Assembly: GCA_016717285.1 (NCBI GenBank) | Contig: JADKFU010000005.1 | Coordinates: 1,224,501 to 1,288,500, forward strand | DNA from: Chitinophagaceae bacterium | Lineage (GTDB): Bacteria; Bacteroidota; Bacteroidia; Chitinophagales; UBA10324 | Length of the DNA stretch: 64,000 nt | Direction of reading: 5' to 3' | Shown here: positions 27,390-35,811 of the stretch, piece by piece | How positions within the stretch are numbered: position 1 is the first letter of the stretch | How the letters are laid out: each line of letters begins with the position of its first letter | Position numbers and translations under genes: made by a program | The notes under the pieces: generated by a model | What the model was told of the DNA's origin: nothing | Databases searched by the model: none | The model's input: only the letters and a program-made list of their open reading frames with translations

Positions 27390-28592
27390 TTGCGCATTCT
27401 TCAGGTTTGTAAAAAATTCCCGTATCCGCTCCGCGATGGAGAGGTGATTGCTATTCACCAACTTACCCGTGGTTTTTATGAAGCGGGACAGAAAGTGACC
27501 GTGGCAGCAATCAACACCAAAAAACATTTTTTTCCACCTGATGAATTACCGGTTGAAAACCAGGAGTTTGCGGATTTTCATTCTGTATTACTCGACACAG
27601 ATGTCAATTGGTGGGATGCGTTACGAACATTGTTTACGGGCGATTCATACAACATACAGCGATTTGTATCTCCTGATTTTGAAAGGTTGCTTTCAGCTAT
27701 ACTTCGTGAGAATGATTTTGATATTGTTCAACTGGAAGGGTTGTACCTTTTACCATATTTATTATCCGTACGTAAATTTTCGAAAGCGAAAATCGTATTG
27801 CGAGCTCATAACATTGAACATTTAATCTGGGAGCGAAATTCAAAGATCGCAAAACCGGGCGCCAAGAAATGGTATCTGCAATCATTGGCGGCCCGAATGA
27901 AGGAATTTGAAATCTATCACCTCAATTCATGTGATGCACTCGTACCCATTTCGGAAGTGGATGCTGCAAGATTTGTGGAACTCGGATGTAAATTGCCTAT
28001 ACACACCAGTCAGGTTGGAATGAATCTGAATGGTACATCTGAAGAACCAGAGCCTGATGCTTTAAATCCATCCGTCTGTTACATCGGATCGATGGACTGG
28101 TTACCCAACCGTGAAGGCATTGAATGGTTTTTGGAAAAAGTTTGGCCAAAAGTGCTTAGCCAGTTTCCGAACGCGAAATTTTTTGTGGCAGGAAGGAATT
28201 TTCCGCCGGATTTTCCTGAAAAGAATTATCAGAATGTGGAAATGGTAGGCGAAGTAGAAAATTCACGCGCATTTATACATTCTAAAAATATCATGGTGGT
28301 GCCTTTGTTTTCCGGAAGTGGTATAAGAGTTAAAATTCTTGAAGCCATGGCAGAGGGAAGAACCGTAATTTCTACCACAATAGGAGTGGAAGGCATTGAT
28401 GCTGTAAATGAAGAACATATTTTGATTGCAGATGATGCCGATGCTTTTGCACGGCAGATAAAGCGTTGCCTGAAAGAACCTGATTTCTGCAGCACCATTG
28501 CAGAAAACGGTCGCACGTTTGTGAAAAACAGGTTCAACAATAAGGTAATCGTAAAAGAGTTGCTTGCATTTTATAAATCATTGCTTGCGTGA
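27390..28592 (+). CDS. Glycosyltransferase family 4 (GT-B)
   Basis: 400 residues. The N-terminus MRILQVCKKFPYPLRDGE and the C-terminal nucleotide-sugar site (VPLFSGSGIRVKILEAMAEGRTVISTT, followed by GVEGI and a conserved glutamate) define a GT-B, family 4 transferase. It probably adds a sugar to a surface polysaccharide. The start must be the TTG at 27390: an in-frame TGA lies 9 bases upstream and the family N-terminus begins exactly here. Its stop overlaps the GTG start of the next glycosyltransferase by 4 bases (GTGA), indicating translational coupling. Confidence 0.9.
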   Translation: MRILQVCKKFPYPLRDGEVIAIHQLTRGFYEAGQKVTVAAINTKKHFFPPDELPVENQEFADFHSVLLDTDVNWWDALRTLFTGDSYNIQRFVSPDFERLLSAILRENDFDIVQLEGLYLLPYLLSVRKFSKAKIVLRAHNIEHLIWERNSKIAKPGAKKWYLQSLAARMKEFEIYHLNSCDALVPISEVDAARFVELGCKLPIHTSQVGMNLNGTSEEPEPDALNPSVCYIGSMDWLPNREGIEWFLEKVWPKVLSQFPNAKFFVAGRNFPPDFPEKNYQNVEMVGEVENSRAFIHSKNIMVVPLFSGSGIRVKILEAMAEGRTVISTTIGVEGIDAVNEEHILIADDADAFARQIKRCLKEPDFCSTIAENGRTFVKNRFNNKVIVKELLAFYKSLLA

Positions 28593-29764
28593 TTATTTTG
28601 CAGGTCATTTTCTGGTGTGCTGCCTTCTTGCTTTTGCATACGTATCTTTTGTATCCTATTATTCTTCAGTTGCTGTCAATGGGTAAATCTCAACTGACAG
28701 AAGTTTATAAAACAGAAGATGAAAGCCTTCCATTTATCTCTATCCTGCTGGCAGTTTACAATGAAGAGAAAGTTATAGCACAGAAAATAGAATCCATTTT
28801 TCACACCGGCTATCCAATTGAAAAAATTGAATGGCTGATCGGTTCTGATCAATCAACAGACACAACCGAAGAAATCATTGGCAGATTTTCAAAACTATAC
28901 CCGCAGATCAAACTGACGCGTTTTGAAAACCGGATGGGGAAAATCAATATCATGAATGAACTTGCACAGAAAGCTTCAGCCGGGATTTTGGTTTTCACAG
29001 ATGCCAATGTTTATTTTAGGAAGGATACACTTTATGAGTTGGTAAAGCATTATAAAAATCAAAAAATTGCTTTGGTTGGAGGAAACATTTTGAATCCTGC
29101 TATAAAGGCTGATGGTATATCAAGGCAGGAACGGGATTATTTATTTAATGAAAACAGAATGAAGTACCAGGAAGGAATGCTTTGGGGTGCCATGATGGGT
29201 GCTTTTGGTGGATGTTTTTCTATCCGGAAAGAATTTTTTGTTCCTACACCACCCGATTTTATTGTAGATGATTTTTATGTAACCATGCATGTGTTTGAAC
29301 AAAATGGCAAAGCGATTTGTGAAATGAATGCTACATGCACAGAAGATGTAAGCAATAAAGTGCGGGAAGAATTCAGGCGAAAAGTGCGGATCGCTACAGG
29401 CAACTTTCAGAACCTTTCACGATTTAAAGGGTTATTATCTTTCGGGAATGGAGGAGTAGCGTTTGCTTTTTGGTCGCACAAAGTGATTCGGTGGATCGGA
29501 CCTTTCTTACTGATGATCACCTATTTTAGTAGCTTTGTTTTATGGAGAGAGAATGATTTTTACAAATTTTTTTTCTGGATACAAACACTGCTCTTTACTG
29601 TTCCTTTACTCGATGCAATGTTGCGTCTGATGAACATCCACATTTCTGCTCTGCGATACGTCAGCCATTTTTACCTTATGAATGCCGCATTGCTTAAGGG
29701 CTTTTTTAACTATTTAACCGGAGTAACAAACAATGTCTGGAAACCAACAGAACGGAACCAATAG
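28589..29764 (+). CDS. Membrane glycosyltransferase family 2
   Basis: 391 residues with a GTG start overlapping the previous stop. An N-terminal membrane helix (about 4-26) leads into a GT-A domain with LLAVYNEEKVI, the DxD-like GILVFTDANVYF, the acceptor-site stretch IVDDFYVTMHVFE and a distal R-R-K-VRIATGNFQNL region. Two or three membrane helices close the protein (about 300-360). It resembles processive or polysaccharide-building GT2 enzymes of the inner membrane. The last 32 bases overlap ribBA in another frame. Confidence 0.9.
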   Translation: MIILQVIFWCAAFLLLHTYLLYPIILQLLSMGKSQLTEVYKTEDESLPFISILLAVYNEEKVIAQKIESIFHTGYPIEKIEWLIGSDQSTDTTEEIIGRFSKLYPQIKLTRFENRMGKINIMNELAQKASAGILVFTDANVYFRKDTLYELVKHYKNQKIALVGGNILNPAIKADGISRQERDYLFNENRMKYQEGMLWGAMMGAFGGCFSIRKEFFVPTPPDFIVDDFYVTMHVFEQNGKAICEMNATCTEDVSNKVREEFRRKVRIATGNFQNLSRFKGLLSFGNGGVAFAFWSHKVIRWIGPFLLMITYFSSFVLWRENDFYKFFFWIQTLLFTVPLLDAMLRLMNIHISALRYVSHFYLMNAALLKGFFNYLTGVTNNVWKPTERNQ

Positions 29765-30968
29765 TTTTCAACTCGATAAGATTGAAGAGGCTATTGAAGA
29801 GATAAGAAACGGGAAACTGATTATTGTAGTGGATGATGAAGATCGCGAAAATGAAGGCGACTTTATTACCGCTGCCCGGAATGCGACGCCGGAAGTCATC
29901 AACTTTATGTCAAAAGAGGGAAGAGGATTGGTATGCACTCCGCTTACCGAAGAACGATGTGAGGCACTGAAACTTAACCTGATGGTAGGCGATAATACTG
30001 CCCTGCATCAGACTCCATTTACTGTTTCCGTTGATTTATTGGGAAAGGGTGTAACTACAGGAATTTCTGCTTTTGACCGTTCAAAAACTATTGCAGCATT
30101 AATTGACCCCTCCACAACGCCTGAGGAACTCGGCAGGCCCGGCCATATTTTCCCCTTAAAAGCCCTTTCCGGTGGTGTATTGCGCAGAGCAGGACATACA
30201 GAAGCGACGGTGGATCTGGCACGACTCGCAGGATTTGAACCCGCAGGAGTGTTGGTTGAAATAATGCAGGATGATGGCACCATGGCACGGCTGCCGCAAC
30301 TCATGAAAGTGGCAAAGAAATTCAACCTGAAAATAATTTCCATCAAAGATCTGATTGAATACCGGTTAAAAATGGAATCGCTGATTCAGAAAGAAGTGGC
30401 CGTGGATATGCCCACCGATTGGGGAGTTTTTAAGTTGCATGCCTACACTCAACGGAGTACAGGTGATGTTCACCTTGCATTAGTCAAAGGAACCTGGAAA
30501 GAATCTGAACCTGTTTTGGTGCGTGTTCATTCCTGCTGTTTAACAGGTGATGTATTCGGCTCAAAACGCTGCGACTGCGGAGGCCAGTTGCATGACGCGA
30601 TGTATATGGTGGAGAAAGAAGGAAAGGGTATTGTACTATATATGAATCAGGAAGGCAGGGGAATCGGATTATTGAATAAGCTGAAAGCATATGCATTACA
30701 GGAACAAGGATTGGATACTGTTGAAGCGAACCTCCAACTCGGCTTTGGTATGGATGATCGTGATTATGGAGTTGGTGCGCAAATATTGCGTGATCTGGGT
30801 GTAAGCAAAATCCGGCTCATGACCAATAACCCTAAAAAACGTGCAGGCCTAAGAGGTTATGGATTGGAGATCGTTGAAAATGTGGCCATAGAACAAATAT
30901 CAAATCCGTTTAACGTAAAGTATTTACAAACGAAACGGGATAAGATGGGGCATGAGATTTTGAAATGA
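29733..30968 (+). CDS. ribBA: Bifunctional 3,4-dihydroxy-2-butanone 4-phosphate synthase / GTP cyclohydrolase II
   Basis: 411 residues supplying both precursors of riboflavin. The RibB half (about 1-210) has DDEDRENEGDFI and the GHTEATVDLARLAG motif. The RibA half (about 215-405) has the zinc site in CCLTGDVFGSKRCDCG and the MNQEGRGIGLLNK and YGVGAQILRDLGV motifs. The start overlaps the end of the glycosyltransferase gene by 32 bases, so it belongs to the same transcript. No FMN riboswitch was found upstream, and none would be expected inside the preceding gene. Confidence 0.96.
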   Translation: MSGNQQNGTNSFQLDKIEEAIEEIRNGKLIIVVDDEDRENEGDFITAARNATPEVINFMSKEGRGLVCTPLTEERCEALKLNLMVGDNTALHQTPFTVSVDLLGKGVTTGISAFDRSKTIAALIDPSTTPEELGRPGHIFPLKALSGGVLRRAGHTEATVDLARLAGFEPAGVLVEIMQDDGTMARLPQLMKVAKKFNLKIISIKDLIEYRLKMESLIQKEVAVDMPTDWGVFKLHAYTQRSTGDVHLALVKGTWKESEPVLVRVHSCCLTGDVFGSKRCDCGGQLHDAMYMVEKEGKGIVLYMNQEGRGIGLLNKLKAYALQEQGLDTVEANLQLGFGMDDRDYGVGAQILRDLGVSKIRLMTNNPKKRAGLRGYGLEIVENVAIEQISNPFNVKYLQTKRDKMGHEILK

Positions 30969-31036
30969 TATGGAATGTTCGGAAAAAGTGATGTGCCGGT
31001 GAAATTAATTTACCGATATGCCGATGAAGTGAATTA

Positions 31037-31077
31037 ATGACCAATGACCAATGATCAATGACCATTCACCATTCACC
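31037..31077. repeat. 7-bp-period array between convergent genes
   Basis: Six heptamers: ATGACCA twice, ATGATCA, ATGACCA, TTCACCA and a partial TTCACC. It sits between ribBA and the minus-strand pseudogene, overlapping the end of the latter. The unit on the other strand (TGGTGAA) resembles the GTGAATA units of the array near 59207. Confidence 0.8.
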
Positions 31078-31368
31078 TATCTAGCCACTCTTTAAATTCC
31101 GGAGCGCGTTCGCGGCTTACGAATAAATCTTCATGCTCCAATCCTTTCACCTTTACTTTCAGTTTTCCATTGAGGTGCGAAAAAATATTTCCAATAGCAT
31201 CGAAGGAAGCAATGTACTGACGATTCAGGTAGCTCCACATATGAAGGCGGTAAACATTGTTTCCACTACCAATTCCTGCGCAGTGTAATCGGCAGCAACA
31301 AAATTCATGAACATGGCCAGTGAGACAATCAGCACAAATCCAATAAGTGAATAGGTCCATGGTTTCAA
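31073..31368 (-). pseudogene. Small membrane-protein gene with a frameshift
   Basis: Two frames on the minus strand together make one plausible protein of about 98 residues. The first runs from a TTG at 31368 (KPWTYSLIGFVLIVSLAMF..., a membrane helix, to FICGAT) and hits a TGA near 31230. The second, open from upstream, continues YLNRQYIASFDAIGNIF ... LFVSRERAPEFKEWLDR to the stop at 31073. The shift falls within about 31228-31245 and could be a real mutation or a one-base sequence error. I do not recognise the family. The single frame ATG at 31360 would give a Cys-rich N-terminus that looks like noise. Confidence 0.5.
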
Positions 31369-31408
31369 AGGCGATGATTATGAATGCGGTTTGTCAAACA
31401 AAGTATTA

Positions 31409-32071
31409 TTATGATCCATTGTAAATTTCAGCGGGCAGTGGTGTCGCTTTTTTCTTGTTCATGTATTTATTGATAAAGAAGAAAATGAGTGGCGTAAGTA
31501 ATGCAGTAGGGGCCAGCCAAACAACAACATTCAGGTTTTTGGGAACTGCCTCACTCAGGTTTACCACCACAAAAGCTGTAGTGGTTGCAATATATGCGGT
31601 CATCATTCTTGAAATGTGCACCGCAAGCCATCGTTTACTTTTTATGGTGAAGGGTTCTTTTTGGGAAAAATCTTTTGCGTCAGAGATGGATAAAAATCCG
31701 AAAATGGAACCAAATACGATGAGAATAATACTGCCTGAAGTTATCATGAAGCCACAGGTAACAATTGCACTGCCCACCATCAGCCAATCCAGCCAGTCTG
31801 CTTTGCGTGACTTATTCCTGATTGCACGATAGCCCGCAAAAGTGGAATAAAAAGCGAACATTGAAAGCATTAAAAAGAAACTGAGATCATAAAGGAGCGA
31901 CATGTATGCAGCGGAAAAAGCAACTATAAGCATACACCAGAAATAAATTTTGCCACTTGTGCGATGCACTTTACGTCCTTTCTTTGCCAATATGGACAAT
32001 AATCCGGTTAGCAGAGCAACGGATCCTGCTGCGATGTGAATGATAAGAGCGGGTGTTATCGGTGACTGCAT
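31409..32071 (-). CDS. DUF2306-like multi-pass membrane protein
   Basis: 220 residues with about six to seven hydrophobic segments. The first helix region (IHIAAGSVALLTGLLSILAKKG followed by KVHRTSGKIYF) and a later VHISRMMTAYIATTTAF segment resemble the DUF2306 / predicted-membrane family with conserved histidines, possibly heme- or metal-binding. The function is unknown. A perfect -7 promoter box lies only 5 bases upstream of the ATG. Confidence 0.75.
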   Translation of the reverse strand: MQSPITPALIIHIAAGSVALLTGLLSILAKKGRKVHRTSGKIYFWCMLIVAFSAAYMSLLYDLSFFLMLSMFAFYSTFAGYRAIRNKSRKADWLDWLMVGSAIVTCGFMITSGSIILIVFGSIFGFLSISDAKDFSQKEPFTIKSKRWLAVHISRMMTAYIATTTAFVVVNLSEAVPKNLNVVVWLAPTALLTPLIFFFINKYMNKKKATPLPAEIYNGS

Positions 32072-32076
32072 GGAAA

Positions 32077-32084
32077 CAAAGTTA
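32077..32084 (-). promoter_or_regulatory. -7 box adjacent to start codon (near-leaderless)
   Basis: TAACTTTG on the minus strand ends 5 bases before the ATG at 32071; a TTG lies about 22 bases further upstream. Transcription would begin about 2 bases before the ATG. Confidence 0.6.
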
Positions 32085-32288
32085 GAAAGTGTGAGAGATG
32101 TGTAAGCAATGATTTGGAAAAGATTTCAGATAATCCCAATTGCGTTTTTCTTCTTGCCTGCTAAAAATTCTTTGCCACCGGGGAAGTTTAAAACATAATG
32201 CTGATTAAAAGCAGTGTTGGTTCCACATGGTCTCTCCAATTTGGTTCCATTAATAGCGTGTGCATTTTCTCTGGCATGTACTTATATT

Positions 32289-32317
32289 TTTGATGCATCA
32301 AAGATCAATCATGATTG
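32289..32317. promoter_or_regulatory. Two adjacent perfect palindromes
   Basis: TTTGATGCATCAAA (32289-32302) and CAATCATGATTG (32306-32317) are perfect palindromes with centres 16 bp apart. They lie in a 487-bp divergent intergenic region, about 200 bp from either gene. An operator is possible. The rest of 32085-32517 shows no gene. Confidence 0.35.
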
Positions 32318-32517
32318 TTCGGAAATTAATTGAAATACGATGAAGCGTAGATTAGGAGGGACGAAACGTAGCAAGGAACATTACAATAAATAAAACGATT
32401 AATCCATCGGTAATTATTTTCGTTATGCTGCAGCGTGATTTACTGTTACACTATCGCTCATTCACCGAAAAAATACCCATGTTCACCGACTATAGAAGTC
32501 ATTCTGCCCAATATCAA

Positions 32518-32548
32518 TTGTCCAGCGCTTACACCATAGTTAGATTTG
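32518..32548 (+). promoter_or_regulatory. Promoter of the LiaF-like gene
   Basis: TTG (32518-32520), a 20-base spacer and TAGATTTG (32541-32548) match the Bacteroidota promoter. The ATG follows 10 bases later. Confidence 0.75.
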
Positions 32549-32558
32549 CAGAAAAAAA

Positions 32559-33320
32559 ATGAAAGTCATGGAAAATAATGAATTGAAAAGGGGAAACAAC
32601 AATATCTGGTTGGGTTTGTTGCTTTTATTAGTTGGCATTGGCTGGTTAATGCAAGCAATGGGAACAGAGCTTCCTTATTGGTTATTCAGTTGGAAAACAT
32701 TTTTAATTGTTCTTGGAATTGGGATAGGAATACAAAATCATTTCAGAGGAAATTCATGGCTGGTAATGATTATGATTGGCGGTGCATTTATGCTGGAAGA
32801 TTTGTTCCCTGATCTGGCATTGCGTCATTATCTGTGGCCTGTACTCATTATCATTTTAGGTGTTTGGCTCATGATTAAACCTCGCGGTCGTCGTTACTGG
32901 AAAGATGAAATTGCAAATGAAGGCATTTCCGCCCCGGGAGTTACCTCATCGTTCAGGCAAGAGTCTTCCACAGATGATGATTTTGTAGATACTACGTCAG
33001 TGTTCGGTGGTATCAAAAAGGTTATACTGTCAAAGAATTTTAAAGGCGGCGATGTGGTCAGCATCTTTGGTGGTAGTGAAATTGACCTGAGTCAGGCCAA
33101 TATTAACGGTAGGGCGGTATTGGAAGTAACAGCGATACTGGGTGGTACGAAATTGATTATACCTGGCAATTGGGAATTGAAGTCAGAGCTTGTTTCTGTT
33201 TTGGGAGGAATTGAAGACAAACGTTCAGTGATTGCATCTGACATTGACCCCGATAAGATATTGGTTTTAAAAGGTACGGCGATTCTTGGCGGAATAGAGA
33301 TTCGCAGTTATTCAAAATAA
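32559..33320 (+). CDS. LiaF-like membrane protein
   Basis: 253 residues. The first about 110 form a four-helix LiaI/LiaF-type membrane region (WLGLLLLLVGIGWLMQAMG ... YLWPVLIIILGVWLMIKP). The C-terminal 120 are the beta-rich toast-rack domain (FGGIKKVILSKNFKGGDVVSIFGG ... AILGGTKLIIPGNW ... GTAILGGIEIRSY). LiaF restrains the LiaRS cell-envelope stress system in Firmicutes. Here a LytS-type kinase and LytTR regulator lie 0.6 kb downstream on the same strand, so a similar negative or sensing role toward that pair is inferred. Confidence 0.85.
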   Translation: MKVMENNELKRGNNNIWLGLLLLLVGIGWLMQAMGTELPYWLFSWKTFLIVLGIGIGIQNHFRGNSWLVMIMIGGAFMLEDLFPDLALRHYLWPVLIIILGVWLMIKPRGRRYWKDEIANEGISAPGVTSSFRQESSTDDDFVDTTSVFGGIKKVILSKNFKGGDVVSIFGGSEIDLSQANINGRAVLEVTAILGGTKLIIPGNWELKSELVSVLGGIEDKRSVIASDIDPDKILVLKGTAILGGIEIRSYSK

Positions 33321-33339
33321 TTGTTGCCGGAAAATATCA

Positions 33340-33376
33340 TGTGGCGATGAATCCAAAACGATTCATCGCAACCACA
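33340..33376 (+). other. Strong intergenic hairpin without T run
   Basis: TGTGG plus CGATGAATC (33340-33353) pairs with GATTCATCG (33360-33368) and, after a 3-base bulge, CCACA (33372-33376), over a 6-base loop. It lies between the LiaF-like and DUF4288 genes and lacks a T run, so a processing or stability element is more likely than a terminator. Confidence 0.55.
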
Positions 33377-33405
33377 TTCAACCGATAATTTTAATAGCAA
33401 AAAAA

Positions 33406-33798
33406 ATGAATATGAATTGGTACCTCGCAAAAATAGTTTTCAGGATTATTTGTGGTGATGGCCTCCACCAGGCGCAGTTTGATGAACAGTTGAGATTGAT
33501 AGCAGCGTCAAGTGAAAGCAAGGCGTATGAAAAGGCATGTGCTATTGGAAAATTTGAACAAGATGCATTTTACAATTCAGAGAAGAAACTGGTGGAATGG
33601 AAATTTATTGGTGTTCCGGAATTACATCCTTTCGGAGCATTAAGCGATGGAGCTGAATTATTTGCAAGAATACAGGAACCGGAAGATGCGGAAGCTTATA
33701 CAAACATGATCACCGTTAAATCACAGAAACTCAGCGTAGGTAAAGGAAATGCTGTTTCAGATTTCAGCTTTGCTAATGCAGAAGGTGTTGAAGTTTAA
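33406..33798 (+). CDS. DUF4288 family protein
   Basis: 130 residues resembling DUF4288: MNWYLAKIVFRIICG at the start, SKAYEKACAIGKFEQ in the middle and KLVEWKFIGVPELHPFG. No signal or membrane segment, so it is cytoplasmic. The function is unknown. It sits between the LiaF-like gene and the sensor kinase and may belong to the same regulon. Confidence 0.75.
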   Translation: MNMNWYLAKIVFRIICGDGLHQAQFDEQLRLIAASSESKAYEKACAIGKFEQDAFYNSEKKLVEWKFIGVPELHPFGALSDGAELFARIQEPEDAEAYTNMITVKSQKLSVGKGNAVSDFSFANAEGVEV

Positions 33799-33902
33799 AA
33801 CACCAATAGCTGTTGCCGAAAGGTCAGAAAGTGAAAATCAATTGTAAGACATCCGGTGCATCTTCAGCTTTGCTTAATTTCATGGCCATATAAAAAATCA
33901 TC

Positions 33903-34943
33903 TTGCCAACTTCTCCACTTTCTGCCATCAGGTTACAGTTTGCTTTTGTTATTTTCTGGATTATCTGGATGACGTTGCATATGGTAGTGATTCATGGATT
34001 GGGATTTTCCTGGCAGCTCTCCATGCTTGACAGCGGCGTCATGAACCTCCTTCTGTTATCTGGCTGCTTATTAGTGAGTAATAATCTTAAATATTACCTG
34101 CCTCAGAAGGACAGATTCTGGTACATACTTTTGTGGAGCATTGGATTGAGTGTTGCATGGATGTTTGTTGGCAGATGGATAATGATCCACTTAATTAAGG
34201 ATGATGCTTACCTGACTTTTCTTGATGCGTCTATTATCATCAGAACGGCTATTTCATTTCTAATGATTGGTTGCATGGCAATAGTGAGTGTATTATGGTA
34301 CACGTTGCAGGAACAGAACGAAAATGAGCAACGCAAAGCAGATGCAATCAGGTTATCACGTGACGCGGAATTATTTAACCTTCGGCAACAACTGCAGCCG
34401 CATTTTTTATTCAACAGCCTTAATTCAATCAATGCATTGATTGGATCAAGACCGGGTGAAGCACGAAAAATGATTCAGCAGCTTGCTGACTTTTTAAGAG
34501 GGACGTTAAAAAAAGAGGAACAACAATGGATTATGCTTGCAGATGAACTGACTCACCTTCAGTTATATCTTGATATAGAAAAAGTAAGGTTCGGCCACAG
34601 GTTGATGACAGAAATACTTTCTGATGAAGAAAGCAACCAGCTCAGGCTTCCGTCATTGTTATTGCAACCAATAGTGGAGAATGCTATAAAGTTTGGATTG
34701 TATGATACCACAGGTGCAATTACCATTTCAATCCGTGCAAGAAAAGAAAACATGGAATTGATAGTAACAGTACAAAATCCATATGATCCGCAGACTTCTT
34801 CCGCAGCCACCGGAACAGGCTTTGGATTGAAATCTGTTCAACGGCGTTTATATTTGTTGTTTGCACGCAACGATCTTTTGATTACAGTAACTGAAGATCA
34901 GCTTTTCACTACCATCATTAAAATCCCGCAACAGTATGATTAA
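33903..34943 (+). CDS. LytS/YehU-type sensor histidine kinase
   Basis: 346 residues. Four membrane helices in the first 135 residues are followed by a short coiled coil and the His_kinase domain: H167 in LRQQLQPHFLFNSLNSI, the conserved ELTHLQLYLDIEKVRF, and the ATPase N-box LLLQPIVENAIKFG with a glycine box GTGFGLKSV. The start is a TTG at 33903, because a TAA lies in frame at 33891 and the next ATG (33969) would cut the first helix. It overlaps the response-regulator gene by 8 bases, so the two form one two-component system. Confidence 0.92.
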   Translation: MPTSPLSAIRLQFAFVIFWIIWMTLHMVVIHGLGFSWQLSMLDSGVMNLLLLSGCLLVSNNLKYYLPQKDRFWYILLWSIGLSVAWMFVGRWIMIHLIKDDAYLTFLDASIIIRTAISFLMIGCMAIVSVLWYTLQEQNENEQRKADAIRLSRDAELFNLRQQLQPHFLFNSLNSINALIGSRPGEARKMIQQLADFLRGTLKKEEQQWIMLADELTHLQLYLDIEKVRFGHRLMTEILSDEESNQLRLPSLLLQPIVENAIKFGLYDTTGAITISIRARKENMELIVTVQNPYDPQTSSAATGTGFGLKSVQRRLYLLFARNDLLITVTEDQLFTTIIKIPQQYD

Positions 34944-35679
34944 AACAATCATCATTGATGATGAACCGCTGGCAAGATCAATGGTGATGGAATATCTTCA
35001 GGCGTATCCTGAAATTTCAGTAGTTCAGGAATGCAACGATGGCTTTGAAGGATTGAAAGCCATTCAACACCAGCAACCGGATTTGGTTTTTCTCGACATT
35101 CAAATGCCGAAGATCAACGGTTTTGAAATGCTGGAGCTGATTGATCAACCACCTGCGGTAATTTTTACAACGGCATTTGAAGAATACGCTATTCGTGCAT
35201 TTGATGCGCATGCAATTGATTATTTGTTGAAGCCATTCAGTAAAGATCGTTTTGATCAGGCAATGAAAAAATGGTTGGATCAGTGGAAGGCGGGCACTTT
35301 GAAAAGTAGTATTGTAGCCTCAAAGGAGGTCGCATTAAACTTACCTGCTGCGCAGCACCGCATTGTTGTAAAAGTAGCGGGCAAAATAAAGATCATTCCC
35401 ATTCACGACATTCAATATCTTGAAGCGGCGGATGATTATGTTAAAATAAATACCGCTGAAGGATATTTCCTAAAAAATAAAACGATGAATTATTTTGAAC
35501 AGGTGATGGATGCGCAACAGTTTGTCCGTACACACCGCTCGTTCATGGTAAATGTGCAACAGATTAACAGGATTGATCCGTATGAAAAAGAAGGTCACCT
35601 TGCGATATTAAAAGGAGGGCAAAAAATTCCGGTGAGCAAAAATGGATATGGAAAATTGAAGCAAGTGCTAGGATTGTAA
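34936..35679 (+). CDS. LytTR-family response regulator (partner of the upstream kinase)
   Basis: 247 residues. The receiver domain has DDE at 8-10, D54 in VFLDIQMPKI and K99 in YLLKPF. The LytTR domain (about 140-245) has IIPIHDIQYLEAADDYVKI and FVRTHRSFMVNVQQI. The ATG overlaps the kinase gene by 8 bases, giving coupled synthesis. Together with the LiaF-like gene it resembles an envelope-stress module. Confidence 0.94.
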   Translation: MIKTIIIDDEPLARSMVMEYLQAYPEISVVQECNDGFEGLKAIQHQQPDLVFLDIQMPKINGFEMLELIDQPPAVIFTTAFEEYAIRAFDAHAIDYLLKPFSKDRFDQAMKKWLDQWKAGTLKSSIVASKEVALNLPAAQHRIVVKVAGKIKIIPIHDIQYLEAADDYVKINTAEGYFLKNKTMNYFEQVMDAQQFVRTHRSFMVNVQQINRIDPYEKEGHLAILKGGQKIPVSKNGYGKLKQVLGL

Positions 35680-35704
35680 ATTGTTAGCATTCGATATTTA
35701 AAAG

Positions 35705-35770
35705 TCCTCCGGTTGGCTCAGGGAGCGTACCTCTAAAAAAAGTTGCCAGCTGTCTGAGCCCGTCGAAGGA
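35705..35770. repeat. Imperfect inverted repeat between convergent genes
   Basis: TCCTCCGGTTGGCTCAG (35705-35721) and CTGAGCCCGTCGAAGGA (35754-35770) are complementary at 13 of 17 positions. The CTGAGCNNGTCGAAGG core is a type of intergenic palindromic repeat I recall from many bacterial genomes. It could also fold as a terminator for either flanking gene, though it lacks a T run. Confidence 0.5.
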
Positions 35771-35811
35771 GTTGAAGGCAATTATGAAAGGGGAACAAAT
35801 GCTGAATCTGA

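Noticed and set aside
31073..31360. LytTR-domain fragment
   Set aside because: The C-terminal FVSRERAPEF recalls LytTR ends, but the upstream part in the other frame is a membrane helix, not a LytTR core.
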